This document shows positions 32,549 to 40,066 of a stretch of 42,666 nt of DNA, piece by piece (positions within the stretch are counted from its first letter, which is position 1; each line of letters starts with the position of its first letter). This stretch comes from Leptofilum sp050292445 (GTDB lineage: Bacteria > Chloroflexota > Anaerolineae > Promineifilales > Promineifilaceae). Made by a program: the position numbers and the translations under genes. A model generated the notes under the pieces. That model was not told the origin of the DNA. It made no database searches and was given only the letters and a program-made list of their open reading frames with translations. The stretch lies in assembly GCA_050292445.1 (NCBI GenBank), contig JBNKLQ010000011.1, forward strand, positions 1 through 42,666, written 5' to 3'.

Positions 32549-33220
32549 CTAATCTAATGTTGTTGGTGTCTCGACAAATTCACCCGTGCACATAAAGATA
32601 ACACGCTCGGCAATATTGGTGGCCCGGTCGCCAATTCGTTCTAAATTGTGGCCTACCCACAAGAGGTAGGTGGCTCGGCGAATGTAATCATCGTCGCGCA
32701 TTTCTTCAAGCGCTTCCCGGAATAGCTTGTTGTATTGTTTGTCTATTTTGTCATCCCGCTTGATCAGTTCCAGGGCAAGTTGCGGGTCGCGTTGGATGTA
32801 CGCATCAATCCCTTGTTGGATCATTTCTCTGGCGCGTTTGGCCATTTTGGGTAGTTTGTAGAGGGTATCTATTTCGTCCTCATCTTCCATACGTTCGACC
32901 AAACGCGCGATACCTGAGGCGTGGTCGCCAATGCGCTCAAGCTCTACGGCCAGGTGAATGGCGGCAATAACAGCCCGTAAATCTGAGGCGGTGGGTGCTT
33001 GTGTCGCCAAAATGAGCAGGGCTTTTTCTTCGATCTCGTAGCGCAGTTGATTGACGGCTTCATCATTGGCGACAACCTGGTTAGCCTCGTTAATGTTGCG
33101 CGTTTGTAAAGCGTTCATCGCTTTGTCAAGGCTTTCAATGGCGGCGCTAGCCAGGCGAATGATGTTGTCTTTTAGCTGGTTTAGTTCTTGATCTAGGATG
33201 GAGCGACTGGTTAATGTCAT
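32549..33220 (-). CDS. phoU: Phosphate-specific transport system accessory protein PhoU
   Basis: 223-residue all-helical regulator of phosphate uptake and Pho signalling. Two PhoU repeats are visible: SRSILDQELNQLKDNIIRLA with a first ExxxD-type metal site (NQVVANDEAVNQLRYEIEEK), and the second half LELIKRDDKIDKQYNKLFRE. HLAVELERIGDHASGIARL and VGHNLERIGDRATNIAERV are the two conserved helix motifs. The start follows GAGGTGA, which overlaps the stop of the MBL gene. No pst genes occur in this window, so the partner transporter is elsewhere. Confidence 0.96.
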   Translation of the reverse strand: MTLTSRSILDQELNQLKDNIIRLASAAIESLDKAMNALQTRNINEANQVVANDEAVNQLRYEIEEKALLILATQAPTASDLRAVIAAIHLAVELERIGDHASGIARLVERMEDEDEIDTLYKLPKMAKRAREMIQQGIDAYIQRDPQLALELIKRDDKIDKQYNKLFREALEEMRDDDYIRRATYLLWVGHNLERIGDRATNIAERVIFMCTGEFVETPTTLD

Positions 33221-33228
33221 GTTTCACC

Positions 33229-33915
33229 TCATTCTTGTCGAAGCGTGTTGAAGACGTGCATCAGATCGTCTGCAGTGTGGTTGGTGGAGGGGGTTCCGTG
33301 CCCACAGGCGATAACGGCAGGAGAGAGTTCTAACAAACGAATGCCTGAGTGGCGTGCGGCCGTTTTGTCGGCGGTGATGCGGGGTGGGGTGAGGTTAATA
33401 CGGCCGTCTCGCGTGTTCAGTGCATCTCCGGCAAATAATACCCCAGCCGTAGGGCTAAAAAACGAAAAATGGTCCAGCGTATGCCCCGGCGAGGCCAACA
33501 CCTGCAAACCACCCAAAAATGGCAAGGTGTCCCCATCGGCAAAAAGCGCGATTTTTTCTTGGGCGACAGCGCCATACTTTATAAACGTATCAATCACCCA
33601 TTGCACGATAACCGGCATATGTTTCGGGGATTTACCACGGGCAATCAACTGAGCCGAAGCAGCCCCCGCATGTATCTGGGCGTCAGACGTTTTGTGTAAC
33701 GCGGCCAGACTGCCCACATGGTCCATATCGGCATGCGTGACCAAAATATGTGTCAGGTCCGTTGGCTGGTAGCCAAGATTGCCCAATAGTTCAAAAATGG
33801 CCTTGTCTTGTTTAGGCATCCCCGTATCAACCAGCACAATATTTGGCGGCTCCACAATGAGATACACATTGCTGCTGCCAGTTTCCAGCCAGTGGACATT
33901 CGGGGCAATTTCCAT
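33229..33915 (-). CDS. MBL-fold metallo-hydrolase
   Basis: 228-residue metallo-beta-lactamase-fold hydrolase. The metal motif reads THADMDHVG, with Asp at the usual second His position (HxDxDH), a variant seen in several MBL subfamilies. LVDTGMPKQD precedes it, ASPGHTLDHFSFF supplies the third His, and LFAGDALN the bridging Asp. CGHGTP gives the last His. There is no signal peptide. It lies 14 bases after the membrane-protein gene and eight bases before phoU. Substrate unknown. Confidence 0.9.
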   Translation of the reverse strand: MEIAPNVHWLETGSSNVYLIVEPPNIVLVDTGMPKQDKAIFELLGNLGYQPTDLTHILVTHADMDHVGSLAALHKTSDAQIHAGAASAQLIARGKSPKHMPVIVQWVIDTFIKYGAVAQEKIALFADGDTLPFLGGLQVLASPGHTLDHFSFFSPTAGVLFAGDALNTRDGRINLTPPRITADKTAARHSGIRLLELSPAVIACGHGTPSTNHTADDLMHVFNTLRQE

Positions 33916-33929
33916 CAGAAAAGCAATCC

Positions 33930-34667
33930 TTATGCCGTTTCTACCGCGTCTGGCGTTTCTTCGAGCAAATGGCTGGCTTTTATGTCGAAGGCTTCTTGAA
34001 CGGCCGTAAAAACCTCGTCAGACATAGGAGTTTCACCTTTTTGCTGCCGCAAATACCCTTTTACTTTGGTGAAATGCATGGCCGGAACAGAAGAGTTTTT
34101 CAGGTCCAGGTTTTTGTTGCCCTTGTTAGTAAACACAATCAGGGCACCAATTGGCACTTCTTCCACAGAAGGGGCATTTTTGTTCAGATAGTTGGCGATG
34201 GCTTCCACATTGAGCATGGCTTCACGGCTAGGGTTGCCTAAACGTTCCTGGCCGAAAAAGCGACGCAGCCCCAGACCGCTCTGTTTCCATTTCTCACCAT
34301 CCACAGAAATGTCGCCCGCCTGATATTTGGGAACGAAGACAATGATGCCGGTGGGAATGAGTAAAACGTGGGCGGCGGGGAGGAGATAATGGTAGATACG
34401 GCCGTTTCGCGCTATCTTCTTCAACGCCTCGTCCAACACCTCATCCGGGCGCGGGTCGCGCAAATAGCGGTGCCCCAGATAAATGCCAATCTGCGACAAC
34501 ATCCAGCCTATAAATAAGGCCACCAACTGATAGAAAAACAGATTCGCCGTATTGGGCAGGAAAACTAAAAATAAGCCAACCAGCAGCACACCCATTCCCA
34601 CAAAACTGGTGATCTGGCTGATGCGCTTAAAGCGGGCAATTCGTTGATCGTCTCTTAAAATAACCAT
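33930..34667 (-). CDS. Two-segment membrane protein, possibly NERD-like
   Basis: 245-residue protein with two hydrophobic segments (about 21-40 and 46-66) and a cytosolic C-terminal domain. YHYLLPAAHVLLIPTGIIVF followed by VPKYQAGDI and a single Glu/Asp-rich stretch resembles the beta core of NERD (nuclease-related) domains, but the catalytic Glu-x-Lys pattern is not convincing. I do not recognise it beyond this. It sits between fabF and an MBL hydrolase on the same strand with short gaps (50 and 14 bases), so it belongs to that transcription unit. Confidence 0.6.
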   Translation of the reverse strand: MVILRDDQRIARFKRISQITSFVGMGVLLVGLFLVFLPNTANLFFYQLVALFIGWMLSQIGIYLGHRYLRDPRPDEVLDEALKKIARNGRIYHYLLPAAHVLLIPTGIIVFVPKYQAGDISVDGEKWKQSGLGLRRFFGQERLGNPSREAMLNVEAIANYLNKNAPSVEEVPIGALIVFTNKGNKNLDLKNSSVPAMHFTKVKGYLRQQKGETPMSDEVFTAVQEAFDIKASHLLEETPDAVETA

Positions 34668-34717
34668 ATTAAAGTTTTATTCACAGTATCATTGGGAGAC
34701 GTTACAATTTAACGTCT

Positions 34718-35995
34718 CTACACATTTGTATCATATTTCCCCAGAATCAGACACGCATTTTGGCCACCTAACCCAAATGAGTTGGACAGGGCAGTCGTTA
34801 GCGGTGCGGATCGTGGCCCATCGGTCACGTAATCCAGGTCGCAGTCCGGGTCTGGCGTTTCATAATTCCAGGTGGGTGGAATAATGCCCTGGTTCAAGGC
34901 CAGGGCGCAAAAGATGGCCTCGATAGCCCCAGCCCCACCCATCGCATGGCCCAAGACCGATTTGCTGCTGCTGATAGGCAGCTCATAGGCGCGCTCGCCA
35001 AACAGTGATTTCACGGCAAACGTTTCTGCTGAATCATTAACGGGCGTGGAGGTGCCATGCGCGTTGATGTAGCTTACATCGTCCAGTTGCAAACAAGCGT
35101 CTTGTATCGTCCACTGCATGGCCCGCACGGCTCCGGCTGCTTGTGGGTCTGGCTGGGCGACATGGTAAGCATCGGCCGAAACGGCGTACCCTTTTAGTTC
35201 GGCGTAAATGCGAGCCTTGCGGGCCAGCGCATGGTCCAGCCGCTCGATGATGAGCACGCCCGCGCCTTCACTTAACACAAATCCATCCCGATCCTTATCA
35301 AAAGGGCGACTCGCTTTTTCTGGTGTATCGTTAAATTTGGTGGAAAGGGCGCGCATGGCACCAAAACCAGCAATAGCGGCTTCATGAATAAGTCCTTCAA
35401 CGCCGCCAGTAATCATCATGTCGGCACGACCGCTGCGAATAAGCTCCATCGCGTCGCCAATGGCCTGGGTGCCGGTGGCGCAGGCGGCCGAAACGGTGCT
35501 GATTGGTCCCAGAGCTTTGGCCAGCAAGCTGACATGATGGCTGGGCATATTGGGTAAAAAGCCGGTCATGGCAAAGGGGCTGACCCGATTGAACCCTTGG
35601 CTGCGCAAGGTTTTTAGGTTTTCATCAGCCACTTCAAAGCCACCGACGCCGGTGCCTATGAGCGTGCCCACGCGCTCGGCGTTGGGTACTGGTTCCGACA
35701 GCCCGGCATCCTCCAGGGCCATGCGGGCCGCTGCTACAGCCAGTTGGGAGGCACGAGACATGCGGCGCGCCTCTTTGAAGTCCATATATTTTTTGGCAAC
35801 AAACTCTTTTACTTCCCCAGCAACGCGGCTGGGTAAGCCAGAAGCGTCGAAGTTGGTAATAGGGCCGATGCCGGAACGGCCGTTTAGCAAACTATCCCAG
35901 CTCTCTTCGGTTGTGTGACCCAACGGACTCATCACCCCCATGCCCGTAATGACAATGCGAGGTCTTCCTTTGGCGTCCAGAAAATGGTTGTTCAT
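34718..35995 (-). CDS. fabF: Beta-ketoacyl-ACP synthase II
   Basis: Elongating condensing enzyme of fatty-acid synthesis. 425 residues, slightly longer than usual because of a short N-terminal tail (MNNHFLDAKGRP). The catalytic triad is complete: Cys172 in SAACATGTQ, His in INAHGTSTPVND, and His in KSVLGHAMGGAGA. The C-terminal NSFGLGGQNACLIL is the family end. It follows plsX through an 82-base palindromic repeat, so both are probably co-transcribed. Confidence 0.97.
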   Translation of the reverse strand: MNNHFLDAKGRPRIVITGMGVMSPLGHTTEESWDSLLNGRSGIGPITNFDASGLPSRVAGEVKEFVAKKYMDFKEARRMSRASQLAVAAARMALEDAGLSEPVPNAERVGTLIGTGVGGFEVADENLKTLRSQGFNRVSPFAMTGFLPNMPSHHVSLLAKALGPISTVSAACATGTQAIGDAMELIRSGRADMMITGGVEGLIHEAAIAGFGAMRALSTKFNDTPEKASRPFDKDRDGFVLSEGAGVLIIERLDHALARKARIYAELKGYAVSADAYHVAQPDPQAAGAVRAMQWTIQDACLQLDDVSYINAHGTSTPVNDSAETFAVKSLFGERAYELPISSSKSVLGHAMGGAGAIEAIFCALALNQGIIPPTWNYETPDPDCDLDYVTDGPRSAPLTTALSNSFGLGGQNACLILGKYDTNV

Positions 35996-36016
35996 TAATT
36001 ACCTGCTTGGTGTTCA

Positions 36017-36074
36017 GTAATCAGTGAACCAGTAACCAGTAATCAGATTTACTGATCACTGACTCACTGATTAC
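36017..36074. repeat. Nested palindrome of the CAGTAATCAGTGA type
   Basis: Outer arms GTAATCAGTGA (36017-36027) and TCACTGATTAC (36064-36074) are perfect. Inner arms CAGTAATCAG (36037-36046) and CTGATCACTG (36052-36061) match at 9 of 10. The same words occur at 10136-10167 in the spacer after thrS copy 1. It fills most of the fabF-plsX gap and would fold in the mRNA. Confidence 0.75.
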
Positions 36075-36077
36075 CGT

Positions 36078-37076
36078 TTACTGCTCACTGGCAATGCCGG
36101 ATGTAATTGCCTCGACGACCTGGTTTTCTACTACGCGCCGTGCCTGACCAATGGCTTGTTTAATGGCGTAGGCGTTGGAACGGCCGTGGGCAACAATTAC
36201 AACCCCGTTTACGCCCAACAGTGGCGCACCACCCACTTCATCCGGGTCCAAATGGCCCCGCACCCGCTTAAAAGCCGACCGCGTGAGCAAGCCACCCAAA
36301 ATGGATATGGGGTTGGCCATCAGCTCATCACGAATAATGCCTGACATGTAGCTGGCCACGGATTCGGCCGTTTTCATGATGAGATTGCCGGTAAAACCGT
36401 CCGTCACGCCGACATCGGCGGCTCCATTCATGAAATCTTTTGGTTCCATGTTGCCAATGTAATTTAAACCGCTGGATGCCAGCAAGGGAATTGTTTCCTT
36501 AATTAGTTCGTTTCCTTTGCCTTCTTCCTCGCCATTAGAGATGAGCGCCACGCGGGGATTTTCGATTTTGAGTACACGCTCCACATACAGGCTGCCCATC
36601 AGCCCAAATTGCAGCAAATATTCTGGGCGGCAGTCGGCGTTGGCCCCGTTGTCGATGAGCATGGGACGATATTTCGTGGGGAAGATGACCCCCAGCGCGG
36701 GCCGCTTAATGCCCGGAATGCGCCCCAGCCCCGATTGGCGCAGCATGGCCACAGCTAAAATGGCTCCAGTATTGCCCGCCGACACAAAGGCATCTGCCTG
36801 GCCATTTTTTATCAGCGACAAGCCCACGTGCATTGATGACTCTGGCTTGTTTTTTACTACTTGGGATGGCTTGTCCTCCATCGTGATGGCGTCACCCGCG
36901 TGGACAATTTCTAAGGGCAGCCCAGTTGTGTTTTGTGCGGCCAGCTCTGCCTCGATTTTGGCCTTGTCGCCTACCAAAATCATACTGTCGCCAAATTCGC
37001 GAGCAGCCTGTACGGTTCCGGCTACATCTGGCCCCGGATGATCATCACTTCCCATGGCATCAACAACAATCTTCAT
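36078..37076 (-). CDS. plsX: Phosphate acyltransferase PlsX
   Basis: 332-residue enzyme that makes acyl-phosphate from acyl-ACP for PlsY. The N-terminal IVVDAMGSDDHPGPDVAGTV is the family signature. SMHVGLSLIKNGQADAFVSAGNTGAI and GVTDGFTGNLIMKTAESVA are conserved active-site blocks. It is the first gene of the leftward group with fabF. plsY lies 18 kb away on the other strand, so the two steps of the pathway are uncoupled in the genome. Confidence 0.97.
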   Translation of the reverse strand: MKIVVDAMGSDDHPGPDVAGTVQAAREFGDSMILVGDKAKIEAELAAQNTTGLPLEIVHAGDAITMEDKPSQVVKNKPESSMHVGLSLIKNGQADAFVSAGNTGAILAVAMLRQSGLGRIPGIKRPALGVIFPTKYRPMLIDNGANADCRPEYLLQFGLMGSLYVERVLKIENPRVALISNGEEEGKGNELIKETIPLLASSGLNYIGNMEPKDFMNGAADVGVTDGFTGNLIMKTAESVASYMSGIIRDELMANPISILGGLLTRSAFKRVRGHLDPDEVGGAPLLGVNGVVIVAHGRSNAYAIKQAIGQARRVVENQVVEAITSGIASEQ

Positions 37077-37156
37077 CTCTTTCTTCTCGCTTCCTTGAGG
37101 TAGATGGCGGATTCTATCGGTGGCAAATGGTTAAGTCAACCCTGGAAAACGGCCGC

Positions 37157-37184
37157 TTGACAAAATTGGGCCATCGTTTATAAT
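37157..37184 (+). promoter_or_regulatory. Consensus promoter of the ars operon
   Basis: TTGACA (37157-37162), 16 bases, TATAAT (37179-37184): 12 of 12 matches. An imperfect dyad CATAT (37189-37193)/ATATG (37207-37211) lies over the predicted start site and the beginning of arsR and is a candidate ArsR operator. Confidence 0.72.
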
Positions 37185-37208
37185 GCCATCATATTGACGA
37201 TCTTCGAT

Positions 37209-37520
37209 ATGACAGAAATGATGAGTGACCCAATTACCTTTGGCAAAGCGATTGCCGATGAAACCCGACAAAAGATTATGAACCACCTTTGCTGCACCTG
37301 GCTGTGTGTGAGCGATGTGGTTGATTTGCTGGGTGGCATCTCGCAACCGACTGTTTCGCATCATTTGTCGATTTTGCGTGAGGCTGGGTTGGTGCACACC
37401 CGGCGCGAAGGCAAACAAATTTTTTACTCCTTAAACCAGGCTGCCGTGGCCCTTTGCTGTGGCATCCTTATGCAGAAATTTGCGCCTGAAGTTAGCCTTG
37501 ACTCCGTTGTTGTGAAGTAA
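37209..37520 (+). CDS. arsR: ArsR-family transcriptional repressor
   Basis: 103-residue winged-helix regulator. DETRQKIMNHLCCTWLCVSDVV covers the alpha-3 region, with three Cys in CCTWLC where ArsR proteins keep their As(III)-binding thiols (ELCVCDL in E. coli). The DNA-recognition helix is ISQPTVSHHLSILREAGLV, followed by the wing RREGKQIFYSL. Two more Cys (ALCCGIL) lie near the C-terminus. ATG 37209 is chosen provisionally; ATG 37221 would also fit and no good ribosome site distinguishes them. The gene directly precedes arsM and is the likely sensor of arsenite or a related thiophile. Confidence 0.88.
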   Translation: MTEMMSDPITFGKAIADETRQKIMNHLCCTWLCVSDVVDLLGGISQPTVSHHLSILREAGLVHTRREGKQIFYSLNQAAVALCCGILMQKFAPEVSLDSVVVK

Positions 37521-37571
37521 GGGGCTTTTTTTTGCGAATACATATAGACAAGTATCAATGTGAGGTGAGAA

Positions 37572-38375
37572 ATGTCAACAAAAACAACTTCAAATGAACA
37601 GATTCATCTGGCGGTGCAGGAACGTTACGGCCGTATCGCTACCGATTTCCAAACAGGCTGCTGCGCTGCTGACGCCGGGGCTGATTATGTAGAAGATTGC
37701 GGCTGCGGCCCTGAACTTTACGATGTAGACGTCAGCCAACTGCCCGCCGACGTGACTGGCCTATCGCTGGGCTGCGGCGATCCCATTGCCATTGCCAGCC
37801 TGGAGCCGGGCCAAACCGTGCTCGACTTAGGCTCCGGCGGCGGCATCGACTGCTTTTTGGCCGCAGAACGGGTGGGGCCAACCGGCCACGTTATTGGCGT
37901 GGACATGACACCTGCCATGCTGGAAAAAGCCAACCGCAACAAGGCCAAGCTAGGCGTGGAGCATGTGGAATTCCGCCAAGGTCAAATCGAAGCGCTGCCG
38001 GTTGATGAGAACAGTGTGGATGTGATTATTTCTAACTGCGTAATTAATTTAAGTCCAGATAAAGCGGCCGTCTTCAAAGAAGCCTTCCGCGTGCTCAAGC
38101 CAGGTGGCCGACTGGCTGTGTCCGACATGGTAACGCGAGGCCAATTCACGCCAAAGGAGCGCGCCGACATGTCTGCCTGGGCGGGCTGCATCACCGGGGC
38201 GGAAGATGTGGCTGAGATGGCCACCTGGATGCGGGATGCCGGGTTTAGCCAGGTTTCTATTCAAAAGAAGGATGAAGCAGCGGTGGAATTAGCCGATGTG
38301 GAACCGCATGTTGGACCTGCTCAAATTTTTAGCGCGCGGATTACGGCCGTTAAACCACAGGCCGCACAAGCGTAG
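37572..38375 (+). CDS. arsM: Arsenite S-adenosylmethionine methyltransferase
   Basis: 267-residue As(III) methyltransferase that produces mono-, di- and trimethylated arsenicals. The SAM motif VLDLGSGGGIDCFLA is preceded by SLGCGDP. The three family thiols are visible at about Cys68 (SLGCG), Cys156 (SNCVINL) and Cys206 (AGCITGA). Extra Cys pairs occur near the N-terminus (GCCAAD, DCGCG). MLEKANRNKAKLG and RVLKPGGRLAVSDMV are ArsM hallmarks. GAGGTGAG lies seven bases before the ATG. It follows arsR by 51 bases. Confidence 0.95.
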   Translation: MSTKTTSNEQIHLAVQERYGRIATDFQTGCCAADAGADYVEDCGCGPELYDVDVSQLPADVTGLSLGCGDPIAIASLEPGQTVLDLGSGGGIDCFLAAERVGPTGHVIGVDMTPAMLEKANRNKAKLGVEHVEFRQGQIEALPVDENSVDVIISNCVINLSPDKAAVFKEAFRVLKPGGRLAVSDMVTRGQFTPKERADMSAWAGCITGAEDVAEMATWMRDAGFSQVSIQKKDEAAVELADVEPHVGPAQIFSARITAVKPQAAQA

Positions 38376-38394
38376 CCGTCGGCAAGAGACGATC

Positions 38395-39045
38395 ATGTTA
38401 GAAGCGAAATTATCTAAGCAACAAGTTACAGATGTGTATGCTGGCAAAGCGGCCGTTTATGATATTTGGGGCAAGTTGACTGAATCGAGAGCCCAACGCC
38501 GCTGCATTGAGATAGCTGACATTCAAGATGGCGAGGCTGTTTTGGAGGTTGCCGTAGGCACCGGCTTGACGTTCCAACGAATCTTGCAGAAAAATCCTTC
38601 TGGCCTCAATGAGGGGCTTGACCTGACAGAAGCGATGCTAGCCGAAGCCAAAGAGAAAGCGGCGCGGACGAAGGCAACAAATTACCGGCTGCGCGTTGGC
38701 GATGCATATAAGCTTGATTTTGCGGACGCCAGCTTCGATCTCCTCATTAATAATTATATGTTTGATCTGCTGCCGGAAGAAGATTTCCCACAGGTTATCA
38801 GCGAGTTCAAGCGTGTGTTAAAACCGGGAGGGCGGCTGGTGTTGGTGAATATGGCCCGGAACGGCCGTTGGTACAACAAGATTTGGGACACTGTGTATCG
38901 TATCCAGCCTGCCTGGCTGGGTGGCTGTCGTGGGGTTTCGATGCTTGAATTTGTGCAAGCGGCTGGTTTTCAACAAACATCACGCGAGTTCATCAGCCAA
39001 ATGAGTTTCCCCTCTGAGATCATTTATGGCGTGAAAGCTGGCTGA
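38395..39045 (+). CDS. Class I SAM-dependent methyltransferase
   Basis: 216-residue methyltransferase of the UbiE/type 11 superfamily. YAGKAAVYDIWGKLTESR gives the usual N-terminal helix, AVLEVAVGTGLTF is SAM motif I, RVGDAYKLDFADASFDLLIN motif II and LKPGGRLVLVNMA motif III. The C-terminal part (residues ~150-215) has a Trp/Tyr-rich substrate region. Its ATG lies 20 bases after arsM, so it belongs to the ars transcript. A role in arsenic or thiol metabolism is plausible from position; its acceptor is unknown. It is not an ArsM paralog: it lacks the three-Cys pattern. Confidence 0.88.
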   Translation: MLEAKLSKQQVTDVYAGKAAVYDIWGKLTESRAQRRCIEIADIQDGEAVLEVAVGTGLTFQRILQKNPSGLNEGLDLTEAMLAEAKEKAARTKATNYRLRVGDAYKLDFADASFDLLINNYMFDLLPEEDFPQVISEFKRVLKPGGRLVLVNMARNGRWYNKIWDTVYRIQPAWLGGCRGVSMLEFVQAAGFQQTSREFISQMSFPSEIIYGVKAG

Positions 39046-39066
39046 ACGAAACAAGCCATCAATAAA

Positions 39067-39096
39067 AAACGGCCGTGTCACCAGACACGGCCGTTT
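39067..39096. terminator. Bidirectional terminator made of ACGGCCGT palindromes
   Basis: AAACGGCCGTGTC and GACACGGCCGTTT form a perfect 13-bp stem around ACCA, flanked by A- and T-rich tracts. Each arm is itself an ACGGCCGT palindrome, so the DNA has two nested dyads. It ends the ars operon and the convergent ssb. Confidence 0.9.
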
Positions 39097-39126
39097 CTAA
39101 ATTATCCAGTTAAAAATGAGGTTACT

Positions 39127-39558
39127 TTAGAACGGAATATCGTCTTCTTCTGCGGCGGGGGCGCTCTGATAGCTGCCGCCACCGTCGTCGGAATAGCTGC
39201 CATCTTCTTCCCGGCTGCTGAGGAAGCGCACCGTGTCGGCCGTAATTTCAAAAGAGGCACCAACCGTGCCATCTTGACGGGTAAAGGTACGGGGGCCGCC
39301 AGAAGCGGGGTCTGGGCGCAGTCGCCCTTCGACTAACACTTTGCTCCCTTTGGACAAATATTGGTTCACCGTTTCAGCCTGCTTGCGCCACACAGAAACA
39401 CGGAACCAGGTTGTTTCGTCGCGGGGTTGGCCGGTTGCCCCGTCGGTCCAGCGGCGGTTAGAGGCGAGACTAAAGTTGGTTACGGCCGTACCGTCGGGCA
39501 TATACCGCATTTCTGGGTCACCACCCAAATTCCCAACAACAATTATCTTTTGATACAT
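39127..39558 (-). CDS. ssb: Single-stranded DNA-binding protein
   Basis: 143-residue OB-fold protein. Residues 1-105 form the DNA-binding fold: MYQKIIVVGNLGGDPEMRY, then FSLASNRRW, then TTWFRVSVWRKQAE. A short Gly/Ser-rich linker leads to the acidic tip EEDDIPF, which binds replication partners. It is shorter than E. coli SSB. No ribosomal protein genes flank it, unlike the common rpsF-ssb-rpsR arrangement; it is monocistronic here. Confidence 0.97.
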   Translation of the reverse strand: MYQKIIVVGNLGGDPEMRYMPDGTAVTNFSLASNRRWTDGATGQPRDETTWFRVSVWRKQAETVNQYLSKGSKVLVEGRLRPDPASGGPRTFTRQDGTVGASFEITADTVRFLSSREEDGSYSDDGGGSYQSAPAAEEDDIPF

Positions 39559-39758
39559 GCAACACTCTCCTTAAAAATTTCATTTTGGCACGTAGTTACC
39601 TAAAGTAGAAACGCTTACAAACACTAAATAATATCACGTTTCAAGCATTTCAAAAACAGACAAATACAAGCCATTGCGCCCAGCTAAATACACTTGAGAT
39701 TATAGCACAATTGTTCTAATTAATCAATCTGTTTTTCGCTTGAAAATAGCAAAAACTG

Positions 39759-39787
39759 TTGACGCATGAGGAGGAGTATGCTACCCT
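39759..39787 (+). promoter_or_regulatory. Candidate promoter upstream of the 40.1-kb methyltransferase
   Basis: TTGACG (39759-39764), 17 bases, TACCCT (39782-39787). The -35 box is strong and the -10 box weak. It lies about 280 bases before the GTG, leaving a long leader with a small ORF and two terminators. Confidence 0.5.
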
Positions 39788-39812
39788 GTTGGCGTCTAAT
39801 TCAGGAAACCTT

Positions 39813-39917
39813 ATGATGATTGACTACATGGTTGCTCAACGATTACGAAATGAACAGCGGCACTTACTTGGTAGCCGTGTTTGTTGCGTTGCTGGGGCAA
39901 CCTCATGGGTCGAATGA
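39813..39917 (+). CDS. Putative leader peptide (34 residues)
   Basis: A 34-codon frame from ATG 39813 to TGA 39917, with AGGAA about eight bases upstream. The peptide (MMIDYMVAQRLRNEQRHLL, then CC near the end) has no run of one amino acid that would suggest classical attenuation. It ends 27 bases before the first of two tandem terminators. It is recorded because of that position; it may be chance. Confidence 0.3.
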   Translation: MMIDYMVAQRLRNEQRHLLGSRVCCVAGATSWVE

Positions 39918-39944
39918 ATTAAGAAATCAGATTTCTAAACGTCA

Positions 39945-40010
39945 GGCCACAGGTGCTTCAGCCCTGTGGCCTTTTTTGTTACTCAGCCACAGGAAACCCT
40001 GTGGTTTTTT
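39945..40010 (+). terminator. Two tandem terminators in a gene leader
   Basis: The first is GGCCACAGG (39945-39953)/CCTGTGGCC (39963-39971) followed by TTTTTT. The second is CCACAGG (39987-39993)/CCTGTGG (39998-40004) followed by TTTTTTT. The arms share the same CCACAGG word, so the strands of the two hairpins can cross-pair. They lie 57 bases before the methyltransferase start and must be read through to express it. Confidence 0.85.
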
Positions 40011-40066
40011 TGTTTCACCAACTGCACAAACCGGCTCTTTACCCTAACGATTTGTGGAGGAAAAAC

